A DNA stretch of 64,000 nt from contig NZ_CAMFLA010000002.1 of the NCBI RefSeq assembly GCF_945957525.1, forward strand, positions 248,001 to 312,000. Reading direction: 5' to 3'. The translations under genes and the position numbers were made by a program. Below, piece after piece: positions 43,717 through 51,902 of this stretch; positions within the stretch are counted from its first letter, which is position 1; each line of letters begins with the position of its first letter. The notes under the pieces are model-generated. The model did no database searches. It saw nothing but the letters and a program-made list of their open reading frames with translations, and was not told where the DNA came from. The stretch comes from an uncultured Aquitalea sp. Lineage in GTDB: Bacteria > Pseudomonadota > Gammaproteobacteria > Burkholderiales > Chromobacteriaceae.

Positions 43717-44060
43717 TCAGCTCTTTGCTGCGGGTTGCAGCGCGATGATCGCCATGCCCAGCAGCGCGACGGTCGCCCCGGCGATGTCCCATCGCGTTAA
43801 CGGCTGACCGTCCACACAACGCAGCCATGCCAGCGCCACGACGATATACATGCCGCCATAGGCTGCGTAGGTTCTGCCGGCTGCGCTAGGGTGCAGGGTA
43901 AGCAAAAAGGCGAACAGCGCCAGTGACAGCGCGGCGGGCAACAGCAGCCAGACGTTCCGGCTTTTTTGAGCACGAGCCAGGGTGGATAGCAGCCGACGAT
44001 TTCCGCCAATGCCGTCAGGCCGAACAGCACTACCATCTTCAGGAACTGCATCCAGTTCAT
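43717..44060 (-). pseudogene. ynfA: ynfA (UPF0060 membrane protein), frameshifted
   Basis: The first part reads [15 protein letters not shown] and then [18 protein letters not shown], the N-terminus of YnfA. At a run of six A (six T at 43962-43967 on the plus strand) the frame is lost, and the rest continues in another frame as [15 protein letters not shown]...[19 protein letters not shown]...WLRCVDG. One extra A would restore a protein of about 110 residues with four helices, the normal size. YnfA is a small multidrug-resistance-like inner-membrane protein. The break may be a real slippage mutation or a base-calling error. Confidence 0.85.
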
Positions 44061-44299
44061 TGCCTGTTTTCCTTTCATTGTCGCCTTGGCGCCGAGCGCG
44101 CCGGGTGTTGCTTTTGCGACAGGTCAAGGCGTTGGCGGTTTTGCCTGACCCACCGGATTGTACGCGCAACTCATGCTTTGGATTGAGAGCGTTTGCCTGT
44201 AAAATTCGCGTGGCATTGGCAATGACATGCTTTCAGTTGGCGAGAGCGATATTGGCGTGCCTACTCTGGAAAACCATTTTTGATTATTCGAGGTGACTT

Positions 44300-44974
44300 A
44301 TGAAGCGAGTGGCTTCAGTCGCGCTGGCGTCGATGACGCTGGCCGCAGTGTTGGCGGGTTGTGCAACCGAAAGCTACCAGAGCGTAGCCGTGCAAAAAGT
44401 AGCCACGGCGGACAAGCCGTATGCCGGTCCGCGCGCGCCTATTGCCGTAGGCAAGTTCGATAACCGTTCTTCCTTCATGCGCGGCCTGTTCTCCGACGGC
44501 GTGGACCGTCTGGGCAGCCAGGCCAAGACCATTCTGGTAACCCATCTGCAGCAGACCAACCGCTTCAGCGTGCTGGATCGCGACAATATGGCGGAAACCA
44601 AACAGGAAGCGGCCATCAAGCAGCAGGCGCAGAAGCTCAAGGGCGCGGATTACATCATCACGGGCGATGTAACCGAATTTGGCCGCAAGGAAGTGGGCGA
44701 CCAGCAGTTGTTCGGCATTCTTGGCCGAGGCAAGCAGCAAGTGGCTTACGCCAAGGTGAGCCTGAACGTGGTGGATAGCGGCACTTCCGAAGTGGTGTAT
44801 TCGGTGCAGGGTGCGGGTGAGTACAGCCTGTCCAGCCGCGAGGTGATCGGTTTTGGCGGCACCTCCAGTTATGACTCCACGCTCAATGGAAAAGTGTTGG
44901 ATCTGGCCATGCGCGAAGCAGTGAACAATCTGACCGCCGCCATCGACTCCGGTGCCTGGAAGCCGGTGAAGTAA
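44300..44974 (+). CDS. CsgG-like lipoprotein, first of a three-lipoprotein operon
   Basis: The 224-residue protein has a lipoprotein signal (VLAGC at about 17-21) and the CsgG/TolB-N-like fold: IAVGKFDNRSSF, LVTHLQQTNRFSVLDRDNMAE, QKLKGADYIITGDVTEFGRK and a FGILGRGKQQ loop. In Neisseria and other bacteria such a protein is encoded with a DUF4810 and a DUF799 (GNA1162) lipoprotein, proposed to form one envelope complex. The two partners follow at once here, in the same order. Role in envelope assembly or export is inferred; curli genes are absent. Confidence 0.87.
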   Translation: MKRVASVALASMTLAAVLAGCATESYQSVAVQKVATADKPYAGPRAPIAVGKFDNRSSFMRGLFSDGVDRLGSQAKTILVTHLQQTNRFSVLDRDNMAETKQEAAIKQQAQKLKGADYIITGDVTEFGRKEVGDQQLFGILGRGKQQVAYAKVSLNVVDSGTSEVVYSVQGAGEYSLSSREVIGFGGTSSYDSTLNGKVLDLAMREAVNNLTAAIDSGAWKPVK

Positions 44975-44997
44975 GCGATATTTTCGGATAAAAGACA

Positions 44998-45357
44998 ATG
45001 AAAAAAAACCATAGAACCAGACTGCTGCTTTGCGCAAGCGCGGCAGTGCTGTTGGCAGGCTGCGCTTCTGCCCCTCAACCGCTGTATCAGTGGGAGAGCT
45101 ACCAGACGCAGGTGTATGACTACTTCAAGGGTGAAAGCAAGGAAAAGCAGATTGAGGCGTTGGAGCGCGATCTGGAAAAAATGCGCGCCAAGAATCATGT
45201 AGCGCCGCCGGGAGTGCAGGCGCATTTGGGCCTGCTGTATGCGGAAGTGGGCAATGACGGCAAGGCGGCGGAGCATCTGGCCGCCGAAAAAGCCCTGTAT
45301 CCGGAGTCGGCAGCCTATATCGACTTCTTGCTGAAAAAATACGCCAAGGCCAACTAA
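44998..45357 (+). CDS. DUF4810-family lipoprotein
   Basis: The 119-residue protein has a lipoprotein signal with LLAGC at about 18-22, followed by PLYQWESYQTQVYDYFKG and a helical repeat-like region (EKQIEALERDLEKMRAKN...VQAHLGLLYAEVGNDGKAAEHLAAEKALYPES) resembling a TPR. DUF4810 proteins are always found with CsgG-like and DUF799 lipoproteins. It is the middle gene of this trio, 23 bp after the first and 12 bp before the third, so the three should be one transcript. Confidence 0.88.
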   Translation: MKKNHRTRLLLCASAAVLLAGCASAPQPLYQWESYQTQVYDYFKGESKEKQIEALERDLEKMRAKNHVAPPGVQAHLGLLYAEVGNDGKAAEHLAAEKALYPESAAYIDFLLKKYAKAN

Positions 45358-45369
45358 GGGAACGCTGAC

Positions 45370-46029
45370 ATGAAAAAACTGTTGCAAGTCGGCATCCTGG
45401 CCGCTTCCGCCCTGCTGCTGGCCGCTTGCGCCAGCAAGCCAGTCAATTACGACTACACCGCTTACAAGGAAAGCAAGCCACGTTCCATTCTGGTGTTGCC
45501 GCCGGTAAACCAGTCGCCGGACGTCAACGCCAGCCTGAGCATGCTGTCCGTGGCCACCGTACCGTTGGCCGAAGCCGGCTATTACGTGATGCCGGTGACG
45601 CTGGTGAGCGAAACCTTCAAGCAGAACGGCGTTACGGTAGCCAATGACGCGCAGGATGTGCCGATCAAGAAGCTGCATGACATCTTCGGCGCTGATGCCG
45701 GGCTGTACATCACTGTCAACAAATACGGTACTAGCTATCGCGTGTTCGACAGCGTGGTTGAGGTGTCCGCCAGCGCCAAGTTGGTGGATCTGCGCAGCGG
45801 CGCGCTGTTGTGGCAGGGCTCCGCCATGGCGTCCAGCGCGGAAAATCAGAACAATAGCAGCGGCGGCCTGATCGGCATGCTGGTGAGTGCGGCCATTAAC
45901 CAGGTGGTGCACAACCTGGCGGATCACAGTCACGACGTGGCCAAAGTTGCCAGCTACCGTTTGCTGTCTACCGGTTATCAGGGTGGTTTGTTGTATGGCC
46001 CGTACAACCCGAAATACGGGACAGACTGA
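45370..46029 (+). CDS. DUF799 lipoprotein (GNA1162-like)
   Basis: The 219-residue protein has a lipobox LLAAC near residue 20 and the DUF799 features: PVNYDYTAYKESKPRSILVLPP, a NQSPDVNASLSMLSVATVPLAEAGYYV segment, NKYGTSYRVFDSV and a hydrophobic helix GGLIGMLVSAAINQVV. The Neisseria homologue GNA1162 is a surface or periplasmic lipoprotein, structurally like the N-domain of TolB. Last gene of the trio, with a strong terminator after it. Confidence 0.9.
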   Translation: MKKLLQVGILAASALLLAACASKPVNYDYTAYKESKPRSILVLPPVNQSPDVNASLSMLSVATVPLAEAGYYVMPVTLVSETFKQNGVTVANDAQDVPIKKLHDIFGADAGLYITVNKYGTSYRVFDSVVEVSASAKLVDLRSGALLWQGSAMASSAENQNNSSGGLIGMLVSAAINQVVHNLADHSHDVAKVASYRLLSTGYQGGLLYGPYNPKYGTD

Positions 46030-46058
46030 GTGGCATGTTTGCCGAAGGTCATGACGAC

Positions 46059-46094
46059 CCATGAAAAGCCCGCCTGTCGGCGGGTTTTTCATGG
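46059..46094 (+). terminator. Terminator of the lipoprotein operon
   Basis: CCATGAAAAGCCCGCC, loop TGTC, then GGCGGGTTTTTCATGG: a 16-bp stem with one G-T pair and a T run inside the right arm. A variant of the dispersed word, TTTGCCGAAG, lies just before it at 46038. Confidence 0.88.
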
Positions 46095-46097
46095 GCG

Positions 46098-46119
46098 CAC
46101 GCTATGTGGTAGCTGTTGC
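46098..46119 (+). repeat. Left 22-bp inverted repeat around the nested IS segment
   Basis: CACGCTATGTGGTAGCTGTTGC, identical in inverse orientation to 48015-48036. The 108 bp between this repeat and the IS3 element carry no gene but hold a hairpin, CAGATGGCTGC-N12-GCAGCCATCTG (46142-46175). Confidence 0.75.
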
Positions 46120-46294
46120 ACAACTCATGGCATGCCGGAATCAGATGGCTGCGATACCTAACATGCAGCCATCTGGAAGGTGTTGGTAGTCTTTAGCAAA
46201 CAGCATTGTGCTGTTAGAGGTGGTCTCGACGTCCCCCCGATATTGAGTAGCACGTGACTTTAGAGTCCAATCCACCATGACACGGAGATTGGAT

Positions 46295-46558
46295 ATGAAG
46301 AAACGATTCACCGAAGAACAGATCATCGGCTTCCTGCGCGAAGCAGAAGCGGGAATGCCCATCGCCGAGCTGTGCCGCAAGCACGCCTTCTCGGAAGCCA
46401 GCTATTACCTCTGGCGCAACAAATTCGGTGGCATGAATGTTTCGGAGGCAAAGCGTCTCAAGGAGCTAGAGACAGAGAATGCGCGCCTGAAAAAACTCCT
46501 GGCCGAGACCATGCTCGAGAACGAGATTGCCAAAGAAGCCCTGAGAAAAAAGTGGTGA
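46295..46558 (+). CDS. IS3-family transposase OrfA
   Basis: The 87-residue protein has an HTH domain ([36 protein letters not shown]) and a C-terminal leucine-zipper helix ([17 protein letters not shown]). It binds the element's ends and assists OrfB. The slippery run AAAAAAG at 46546-46552, in the frame A-AAA-AAG, permits a -1 shift near its end into orfB, making the fusion transposase OrfAB. The start ATG 46295 has a GGAG site. Confidence 0.92.
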   Translation: MKKRFTEEQIIGFLREAEAGMPIAELCRKHAFSEASYYLWRNKFGGMNVSEAKRLKELETENARLKKLLAETMLENEIAKEALRKKW

Positions 46559-47415
46559 GCGCACCGTCACGGTGGGAGCTGGTGCGCCATCTGGTGGGCA
46601 AAGGACTCAGCGAGCGAAAATCGCTGCGCCTGGCCGGCATGAGTCCCAGTTCATTCCGCTATCAGCCCGCCACCGATCGCAATGCCGCCTTGAAAGCGAA
46701 GATCATCGCGCTTGCGCAACGGCACCGACGCTACGGCGCCGGCATGATCTATTTAAAACTGCGGCAGAGCGGCATGGTGGTCAATCACAAGCGGGTGGAT
46801 CGGCTCTATGTTGAGGCGGGACTGCAAATTCGCCGGCGCAAGCGCAAGAAAATCCCTGTGGCCGACCGTCACCCACTGGCCCGTCCTTTGGCCGCAAATC
46901 AGGTCTGGTCGATGGACTTTGTGTTCGACCGAACGGCAGAGGGGAGGGTCATCAAGAGCCTGACCGTGGTCGATGATGCCACGCATGAGGCAGTCGCCAT
47001 TGTTCCGGAACGTGCGATGGGAGGTCTGCATCTGACCCGTGTCCTCGACCAGTTGGCGAAGACACGTGGCTTGCCCAAAGCCATTCGGACCGATAACGGC
47101 AAGGAATTCTGCAGCCGAGCGATGTTGACCTGGGCACACACCCGTGGGGTGCAGCTCTTTCTGATCGAGCCAGGTAAGCCGAATCAGAACGCTTACATCG
47201 AATCCTTTAACGGGCGCTTCCGGGATGAGTGCCTGAACGAACACTGGTTCACCAGCCTGCGCCATGCCCAGATCGTCATCGAAGCCTGGCGCAGGGAATA
47301 CAACAACGAAAGGCCCAAGAAAGCACTTGGCGGTTTAACGCCGGCTGCTTATGCCGAATCACTTGCAGAGAAATCAGGTAAATTAAGCTCGGACTCTAAA
47401 GTTCCCTGCTACTGA
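46552..47415 (+). CDS. IS3-family transposase OrfB (DDE integrase core)
   Basis: The frame from GTG 46552 gives 287 residues, normally made as OrfAB by -1 frameshifting. It shows the HTH_21-like segment ([15 protein letters not shown]) and the rve core with catalytic residues: D of WSMDFVFD, D of RTDNGKEF and E of [21 protein letters not shown]. This is the D-D-35-E pattern. No stop codon or frameshift interrupts it, so the element may be active. Confidence 0.92.
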   Translation: MVSAPSRWELVRHLVGKGLSERKSLRLAGMSPSSFRYQPATDRNAALKAKIIALAQRHRRYGAGMIYLKLRQSGMVVNHKRVDRLYVEAGLQIRRRKRKKIPVADRHPLARPLAANQVWSMDFVFDRTAEGRVIKSLTVVDDATHEAVAIVPERAMGGLHLTRVLDQLAKTRGLPKAIRTDNGKEFCSRAMLTWAHTRGVQLFLIEPGKPNQNAYIESFNGRFRDECLNEHWFTSLRHAQIVIEAWRREYNNERPKKALGGLTPAAYAESLAEKSGKLSSDSKVPCY

Positions 47416-47431
47416 AAGCGGGGGGACGTCG

Positions 47432-47908
47432 GCTGGACTTGACTGGGCCGTTCCCGACTTCAGTACGCTTTCCCGCCGGCAGAAAGAGTTGCAGGTCCGC
47501 ATCCCGGTACAGAAAAAGCAGGGTTGTCTGCATCTCCTGGTGGATAGCACCGGCATCAAAATGATGGGTGAAGGCGAGTGGAAAGTGAAAAAGCATGGTG
47601 CTGACTACCGCCGCCAATGGCGCAAACTGCATCTGGGAATTGATGCTCAAACGCTGGAAATCCGTGCCATGGAAGTGACCGACAATCGCACCGGTGATGC
47701 CACGATGCTGCCAGAGCTGCTATCGCAAATTCCGGCGACAGAGGGACTGGTGACCGTGACCACGGATGGGGCGTACGACACACGTCTATGTCACGCAGCG
47801 ATTCTAAATCGCTTCACAGCACTGGGCACGCCGCAAACGGTCCGCATGGGATAAGTCCGTCTGGGGATTGGGGCGGCTCGGCCTTTAACTGATTTGTGCA
47901 ACAAAGCC
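47432..47908 (+). mobile_element. Truncated IS5-family (IS903-like) element
   Basis: The transposase frame is open from the IS3 edge to 47854 and reads GLDWAVPDFSTLSRRQK, VVCI-free LHLLVDSTGIKMMGEGEW, then YRRQWRKLHLGIDAQTLEIRA and VTTDGAYDTRLCHAAI. These contain the first two catalytic Asp blocks (DSTG, DGAYD). The N-terminal part is missing at the IS3 junction and the C-terminal Glu region is lost after 47854. The right end GATTTGTGCAACAAAGCC (47891-47908) is an IS903-like terminal repeat. A decayed copy of this end is at 18196-18275. Confidence 0.82.
47489..47854 (+). pseudogene. Partial IS5-family transposase gene
   Basis: The 121-residue frame from the first ATG-type start holds the DSTG and DGAYD catalytic blocks but not the N-terminus or the C-terminal Glu motif. 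It runs out at VRMG followed by a stop codon close to the element's end, indicating an internal deletion before the right terminal repeat. It cannot be an active transposase. Confidence 0.8.
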
Positions 47909-47976
47909 TCACCAAGTAGCCGGGCGCGCTTGGTGATTAACCACTTGAGAGATGGGGGCGTTCGAATCGTGCTCAT

Positions 47977-48003
47977 ACCCGCAAGCCTAGGTAGCTTGCG
48001 GGT
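47977..48003 (+). terminator. Hairpin in the gap after the truncated IS
   Basis: ACCCGCAAGC, loop CTAGGTA, then GCTTGCGGGT, followed by a short T stretch. The 303-bp gap 47855-48157 otherwise holds the IS right end, the 22-bp repeat and the next terminator, but no gene. Confidence 0.6.
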
Positions 48004-48014
48004 TTAGAGAAAGG

Positions 48015-48036
48015 GCAACAGCTACCACATAGCGTG
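48015..48036 (-). repeat. Right 22-bp inverted repeat around the nested IS segment
   Basis: GCAACAGCTACCACATAGCGTG, the exact reverse complement of 46098-46119. Together they enclose about 1.94 kb with the IS3 element and the truncated IS5 element. Confidence 0.75.
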
Positions 48037-48105
48037 GGCGCAAGCTTGCGGCATTCTGCGCGAGCCGAGAGCGTCAGCAGCTAAGCGGTGGCTAGCTTGA
48101 AATGA

Positions 48106-48138
48106 CTTCGGGATGCGCGTGCGCATCCCGAAGTTTTT
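48106..48138 (+). terminator. Strong hairpin/terminator at the end of the radical-SAM gene
   Basis: CTTCGGGATGCGC-GT-GCGCATCCCGAAG followed by TTTTT on the plus strand: a perfect 13-bp stem. The T run favours plus-strand use, but its place 20 bp beyond the minus-strand stop codon suggests that it also protects that gene's 3' end. Confidence 0.8.
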
Positions 48139-48157
48139 GGCTGAAGGCCGAGGCTGC

Positions 48158-49552
48158 TTATAGTTGGCGCATATGCTTGAAGCGAACGTCGATGAACTTG
48201 CGTCGCCAGGCGAAGAGATCGTCCAGCGACATGTTGTAAGGCTTGATCACGCAGCCCTCCTGGTGAGCGCGTACCGGTTCTTGCCAGAGGTTGCCTACAT
48301 CGATGCCGTCGATGAACAGATTGTCGCGCACGCATTGATCGAACACCGGCGTGCCGGGAAAGGGAATCAGGGCACCTACCCAGTTCCGGTCCAGCTTCAG
48401 TTCGTCGATCATGTCCATGGTCTCCTGCAGCGTCTCGTTGGTGTCCTCCGGGAAGCCCATGATCCAGTTGCCGGCCAGGCTGACGCGGTGCTTTTTCAGG
48501 TCCTCCACTACTTTGTAGATGGTGTCCCGTTTCAACCCCTTCTTGATGACGGTATTGCGGATGTACTCGGAGCCGTGCTCCGGGGCCAGCAGGGCGGAGG
48601 TCATGCCGGCCGCTACCATGGCGTCGATCACCTCGGTTTTCAGGCTGTTCATGCCCAGACCGCCCGCCGTGGTGAACTGGATATCCAGCCCGCGACGCAG
48701 GATCTCGTTGCAGATGCCGAGGATGTGCTTGTTGTCGACGGTGAGATTGTCGTCCATGAAGGTGAAAAAGCGCTGCCCCTTCTCCTTGACGAGGTATTCC
48801 AGTTCGTCGACAAAGCGCTCCGGCGTGCGGCGGCGCAATTTGCGGCCCTGCACCAGATACATGTCGCAGAAGGTGCACTTGAACGGACAGCCGCGCTCCG
48901 AAATCACCGGCACTACATTCTTGATGTCGTGGCCCTTGAAGTTGGAGTAGTTGCTGAGATCCATCTCGAATTCAGTGAAATCCACCATATCCCAAGCCTG
49001 CATGGGCAGGTCTTCGTAGTTGATCCACTCCCGGTCGCGATTGATGCGCACCTTGCCGTTTTCGTCGCGGAAGGCGAATGACTTGATTTCGTTGAGATTG
49101 CCCAAATCGCCACGGGCAATACGGTTGGCCATTTCCACCATTTGCGGCTCGCCTTCGCCCAGCGCGATGTAGTCGAAATCGTGGCAGAGGCTGAGGATTT
49201 CTTCCGGGTAGGTGGTGGCGTGGATGCCGCCGGTCATGATCTGGAGCGAGGGGTCGGTGGCCTTGACAGTGCGGGCATATTCCATCGCCGTTTTCATGAA
49301 ACCGGAAAACAGAAAGGAAATGCCGACAAAGCCTGGGCGCTCGCGCTGGATGGCGTCCACGATGCGCTCATGGCAGTAGCGGGTGGGTTCGGCTTGTTGG
49401 TGGGTGCGCTTGCTGTTGAGGTCGAGCAGGACAGGCTCGTGTCCCTCCGTGCGCAGTACCGCCGCCAGACTGAGCAGGGCGGCGGAGGGCAGGAAGTCAT
49501 TGCGCTTGATTTGTGGGTCGTCCAGATACGGACAGATCAGCAGTACTTTCAA
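48158..49552 (-). CDS. B12-binding radical-SAM protein
   Basis: The protein has an N-terminal cobalamin-binding-like domain (LKVLLICPYLDDPQIKRNDFLP, then FVGISFLFSGFMKTA and MTGGIHATTYPEE), and a radical-SAM core with the cluster motif CPFKCTFC at about residues 225-232 and an RRRTPERFVDELEYL segment. The group includes BchE, HpnJ and many methyl- or ring-forming enzymes; the reaction here is unknown. TTG 49552 is chosen because GGGAGAGA lies upstream and the domain starts there (464 residues); an ATG at 49618 adds 22 unlikely residues. It is next to IS debris but looks intact. Confidence 0.82.
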   Translation of the reverse strand: MKVLLICPYLDDPQIKRNDFLPSAALLSLAAVLRTEGHEPVLLDLNSKRTHQQAEPTRYCHERIVDAIQRERPGFVGISFLFSGFMKTAMEYARTVKATDPSLQIMTGGIHATTYPEEILSLCHDFDYIALGEGEPQMVEMANRIARGDLGNLNEIKSFAFRDENGKVRINRDREWINYEDLPMQAWDMVDFTEFEMDLSNYSNFKGHDIKNVVPVISERGCPFKCTFCDMYLVQGRKLRRRTPERFVDELEYLVKEKGQRFFTFMDDNLTVDNKHILGICNEILRRGLDIQFTTAGGLGMNSLKTEVIDAMVAAGMTSALLAPEHGSEYIRNTVIKKGLKRDTIYKVVEDLKKHRVSLAGNWIMGFPEDTNETLQETMDMIDELKLDRNWVGALIPFPGTPVFDQCVRDNLFIDGIDVGNLWQEPVRAHQEGCVIKPYNMSLDDLFAWRRKFIDVRFKHMRQL

Positions 49553-49747
49553 GTTCTCTCTCCCGTGTGCGTCGGCTTGTCGCGCCGGATTCGCTGGCCG
49601 GGCGGGCGGTGGGCCCATCGGCGTCAGCCATTCTGCATGGGGGAGTGCGCGTGGGCAATGTCAGTGCATTGTCCTCGTCAAAGTTGTGGTATTTGCCTGC
49701 GTCGTAACAAAAAAGCCTTGCTTGCGTTTAGAAGGCTGCTGGTTGGT

Positions 49748-50797
49748 TCAGCTTGTGCGTTGTTGTTTGCGCTGCAACCGGCTAGCGTCGATCACATGCG
49801 CTGCGCGGGCGCGCAGCTGGCCGCAGCCGCCGTCCACGTCCTGGCCGGCGGAGTCGCGAATCTTGGTCAATACGCCGTGAGCATGCAGATAGCGCTTGAA
49901 GTGGTCAACGCGCTCCGCGCTGGGACGCTGGAAGCTGTCGCCTTCCACGCTGTTGTACGGAATGATGTTGAGCAGGCCAAACTTGCCCTTGAGCAGCCGG
50001 ATGGCGGCATCCATTTCCTCTTGGGTATCGTTGATGCCGGCCAGCAGGGTCCACTGGTATTGAATGGGGTAGCCCACGCTGCGTGCGTATTCTTCCCCCA
50101 TGGCCACCAGGTCGGCCGGCGCAATGCGCGGCGCGCGCGGCAGTAGTTGTTCGCGCAGGTCGGCGCGGGTGGTATGCAGCGACAGCGCCAGCGCCGGCCG
50201 CACCGGTTGCTGTGGTAGTTTTTCAAACACGCGCGGGTCGCCCACGCTGGAGAACACCAGATTTTTGTGGCCGATATTGCCGTCGCTGCCCAGCAGATTG
50301 ATGGCCTCCAGCACGTTGTCCATATTATGGGCCGGCTCGCCCATGCCCATGAACACCACTTTTTTTACCGGACGGATGCGTCGCGCCAGCGCCACCTGAG
50401 CGGCGATTTCCGCGCTGCCCAGTTGGCGGAGCAGGCCCGACTTGCCTGTCATGCAGAATGTGCAGCCCACCGCGCAGCCCACCTGGCTGGATACGCACAG
50501 GCCACCGCGGGGCAGTAGCACGCTTTCCACCATCTGCCCATCGCTCAGCGCCACCAGCAGGCGCAGTGAGCCATCTTCCGCTTCGTGCTGCGAGTGAATG
50601 CGCGCCAAGGCGTCCACCTGCGTCTGAATCGGGGCAATGCCTTCACGCACGGATAGCGGGTAATAATCCTCACTTTTCTGATGGCGGGTGCCAGTGGCCA
50701 GCGGCAAGCCTTTGAGCCAGGCGCGATTGATGCGGCCGATGTGGCAGGGCTGGGCGCCGATGGCGGCGAGGGCGTGATGGAAATCCTGGATGCGCAT
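49748..50797 (-). CDS. RlmN/Cfr-family radical-SAM RNA methyltransferase
   Basis: The 349-residue protein fits the RlmN family: LCVSSQVGCAVGCTFCMTG with the CxxxCxxC cluster motif, FMGMGEPAHNMDNV (SAM contact), VFSSVGDP, LALSLHTT and, near the end, DSAGQDVDGGCGQL with the Cys that forms the methyl-RNA intermediate. RlmN makes m2A in 23S rRNA and some tRNAs. It is shorter than typical RlmN (about 360-385) and not beside ndk or pilW/bamB, so it may be a paralogue with another target. The genome's main rlmN could be elsewhere. Confidence 0.87.
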   Translation of the reverse strand: MRIQDFHHALAAIGAQPCHIGRINRAWLKGLPLATGTRHQKSEDYYPLSVREGIAPIQTQVDALARIHSQHEAEDGSLRLLVALSDGQMVESVLLPRGGLCVSSQVGCAVGCTFCMTGKSGLLRQLGSAEIAAQVALARRIRPVKKVVFMGMGEPAHNMDNVLEAINLLGSDGNIGHKNLVFSSVGDPRVFEKLPQQPVRPALALSLHTTRADLREQLLPRAPRIAPADLVAMGEEYARSVGYPIQYQWTLLAGINDTQEEMDAAIRLLKGKFGLLNIIPYNSVEGDSFQRPSAERVDHFKRYLHAHGVLTKIRDSAGQDVDGGCGQLRARAAHVIDASRLQRKQQRTS

Positions 50798-50981
50798 GAC
50801 GAAAACGACGGGTTTGAATCAAGGCGCACAGGGTAACGCAAGTGGGCGGGAATGGGTATGGGCGCGCCGGGCTTACCGCGACTGATACGCTGTGGATATG
50901 ACAGAAGGCTGGAAAAAGTATTTCTCTTTATGGCAGAAAGCGGACACCCTGTCTGTCGACACTGCATAGAGAACAATAAAC

Positions 50982-51881
50982 GTGGATAACTCCCACTCCG
51001 CCAACCGTTTGGGCGTGGCGCTGGCTTTGCTGGCAGCTTTTGGTTTTTCCTTCAAGGCCATTTTCGTCAAGCTGGCCTATCAGGCCGCGTCGGTGGATGC
51101 CGTGAGCCTGATTGCGCTGCGCATGCTGTTCTGTCTGCCTTTTGTGCTGGCGCTGGCGCTCATCACCTTGAGGGAAATGCCGCGCCTGACTGCACCGCAG
51201 GCCGGCCTGCTTACTTTGTTGGGAGTGGTGGGCTATTACGGCTCCAGCGTGCTGGATTTTTACGGCCTGCAATACATCACCGCCGGGCTGGAACGCTTGA
51301 TCCTGTTTACCTACCCGATGCTCACCATCCTGATTGGCATCCTCTTCATGGGCAAGAAAGCGGAGCCCGGCCTGCTGGTGGCGGCCTTGCTGTCCTATGC
51401 CGGCATCGCCATTGCGTTTGCCCACGATGTCAGCCAAAACGGCGATATGGCCAGCGTGGCCGCGGGCGCTGGTTTTGTGTTTGCCTGTGCGGTGCTGTAC
51501 GCCGTTTACAGCGCCGGCTCGGAAGTGGCTATTCGCCGCTTGGGCACCATGCCGTTTTCCATTCTCTCCATCCTGATTTCCACGGTGGCGGTCTGTCTGC
51601 ATTTTTTGTTGACGCACAGGCCGAGCGCGCTGCGCCTGCCCATGCCGGTGTATGGCTACAGCATGGCAATGGCGCTGTTTTCCACGGTGTTGCCCATCTT
51701 GTGGCAGTCAGCCGCCATCCGCCGCATCGGCGCGGCGCGCACGGTATTGATTGGCACGCTGGGGCCCGGGCTGACCATCTTCTTTGGCTGGCGGCTACTG
51801 GGCGAGCCCGTTTCCCTGTCGCAACTGGCCGGCACGGGATTGGTCATGGCCGGGGTGATGATGGCCAGTCGCCGCAAGTGA
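50982..51881 (+). CDS. DMT-superfamily (EamA) transporter
   Basis: The 299-residue protein has ten predicted helices in two EamA repeats; the second begins near residue 155 (AGFVFACAVLYAVYSAGSEVAIRR) and ends with a helix ending in ASRRK. The starting GTG 50982 leads to a short hydrophilic N-terminus (MDNSHSANRL) before helix 1; no better ATG is near. Such proteins export amino acids, purines or metabolites; the substrate is unknown. The VOC-family gene follows 21 bp downstream. Confidence 0.87.
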   Translation: MDNSHSANRLGVALALLAAFGFSFKAIFVKLAYQAASVDAVSLIALRMLFCLPFVLALALITLREMPRLTAPQAGLLTLLGVVGYYGSSVLDFYGLQYITAGLERLILFTYPMLTILIGILFMGKKAEPGLLVAALLSYAGIAIAFAHDVSQNGDMASVAAGAGFVFACAVLYAVYSAGSEVAIRRLGTMPFSILSILISTVAVCLHFLLTHRPSALRLPMPVYGYSMAMALFSTVLPILWQSAAIRRIGAARTVLIGTLGPGLTIFFGWRLLGEPVSLSQLAGTGLVMAGVMMASRRK

Positions 51882-51902
51882 AACCACTTTTTGGAGCGCT
51901 AG

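Larger units (their letters stand above)
46227..47431 (+). mobile_element. IS3-family insertion sequence, apparently complete
   Basis: The ends are inverted: the left begins CGACGTCCCCCCG and has ACTTTAGAGTCC about 30 bp in; the right end has GGACTCTAAAGT and finishes CGGGGGGACGTCG. The whole is about 1.2 kb, the usual IS3 size, with orfA and orfB and an A6G frameshift site. No flanking target duplication is obvious, because the right neighbour is the cut-off part of another IS, which suggests insertion followed by deletion or recombination. The exact outer bases are uncertain by about 5 bp, since ACGT next to each end is itself palindromic. Confidence 0.88.

Noticed and set aside
46141-46380. 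Minus-strand frame over the IS3 left end
   Set aside because: It spans the IS boundary and overlaps orfA in antisense; an accident of the insertion.
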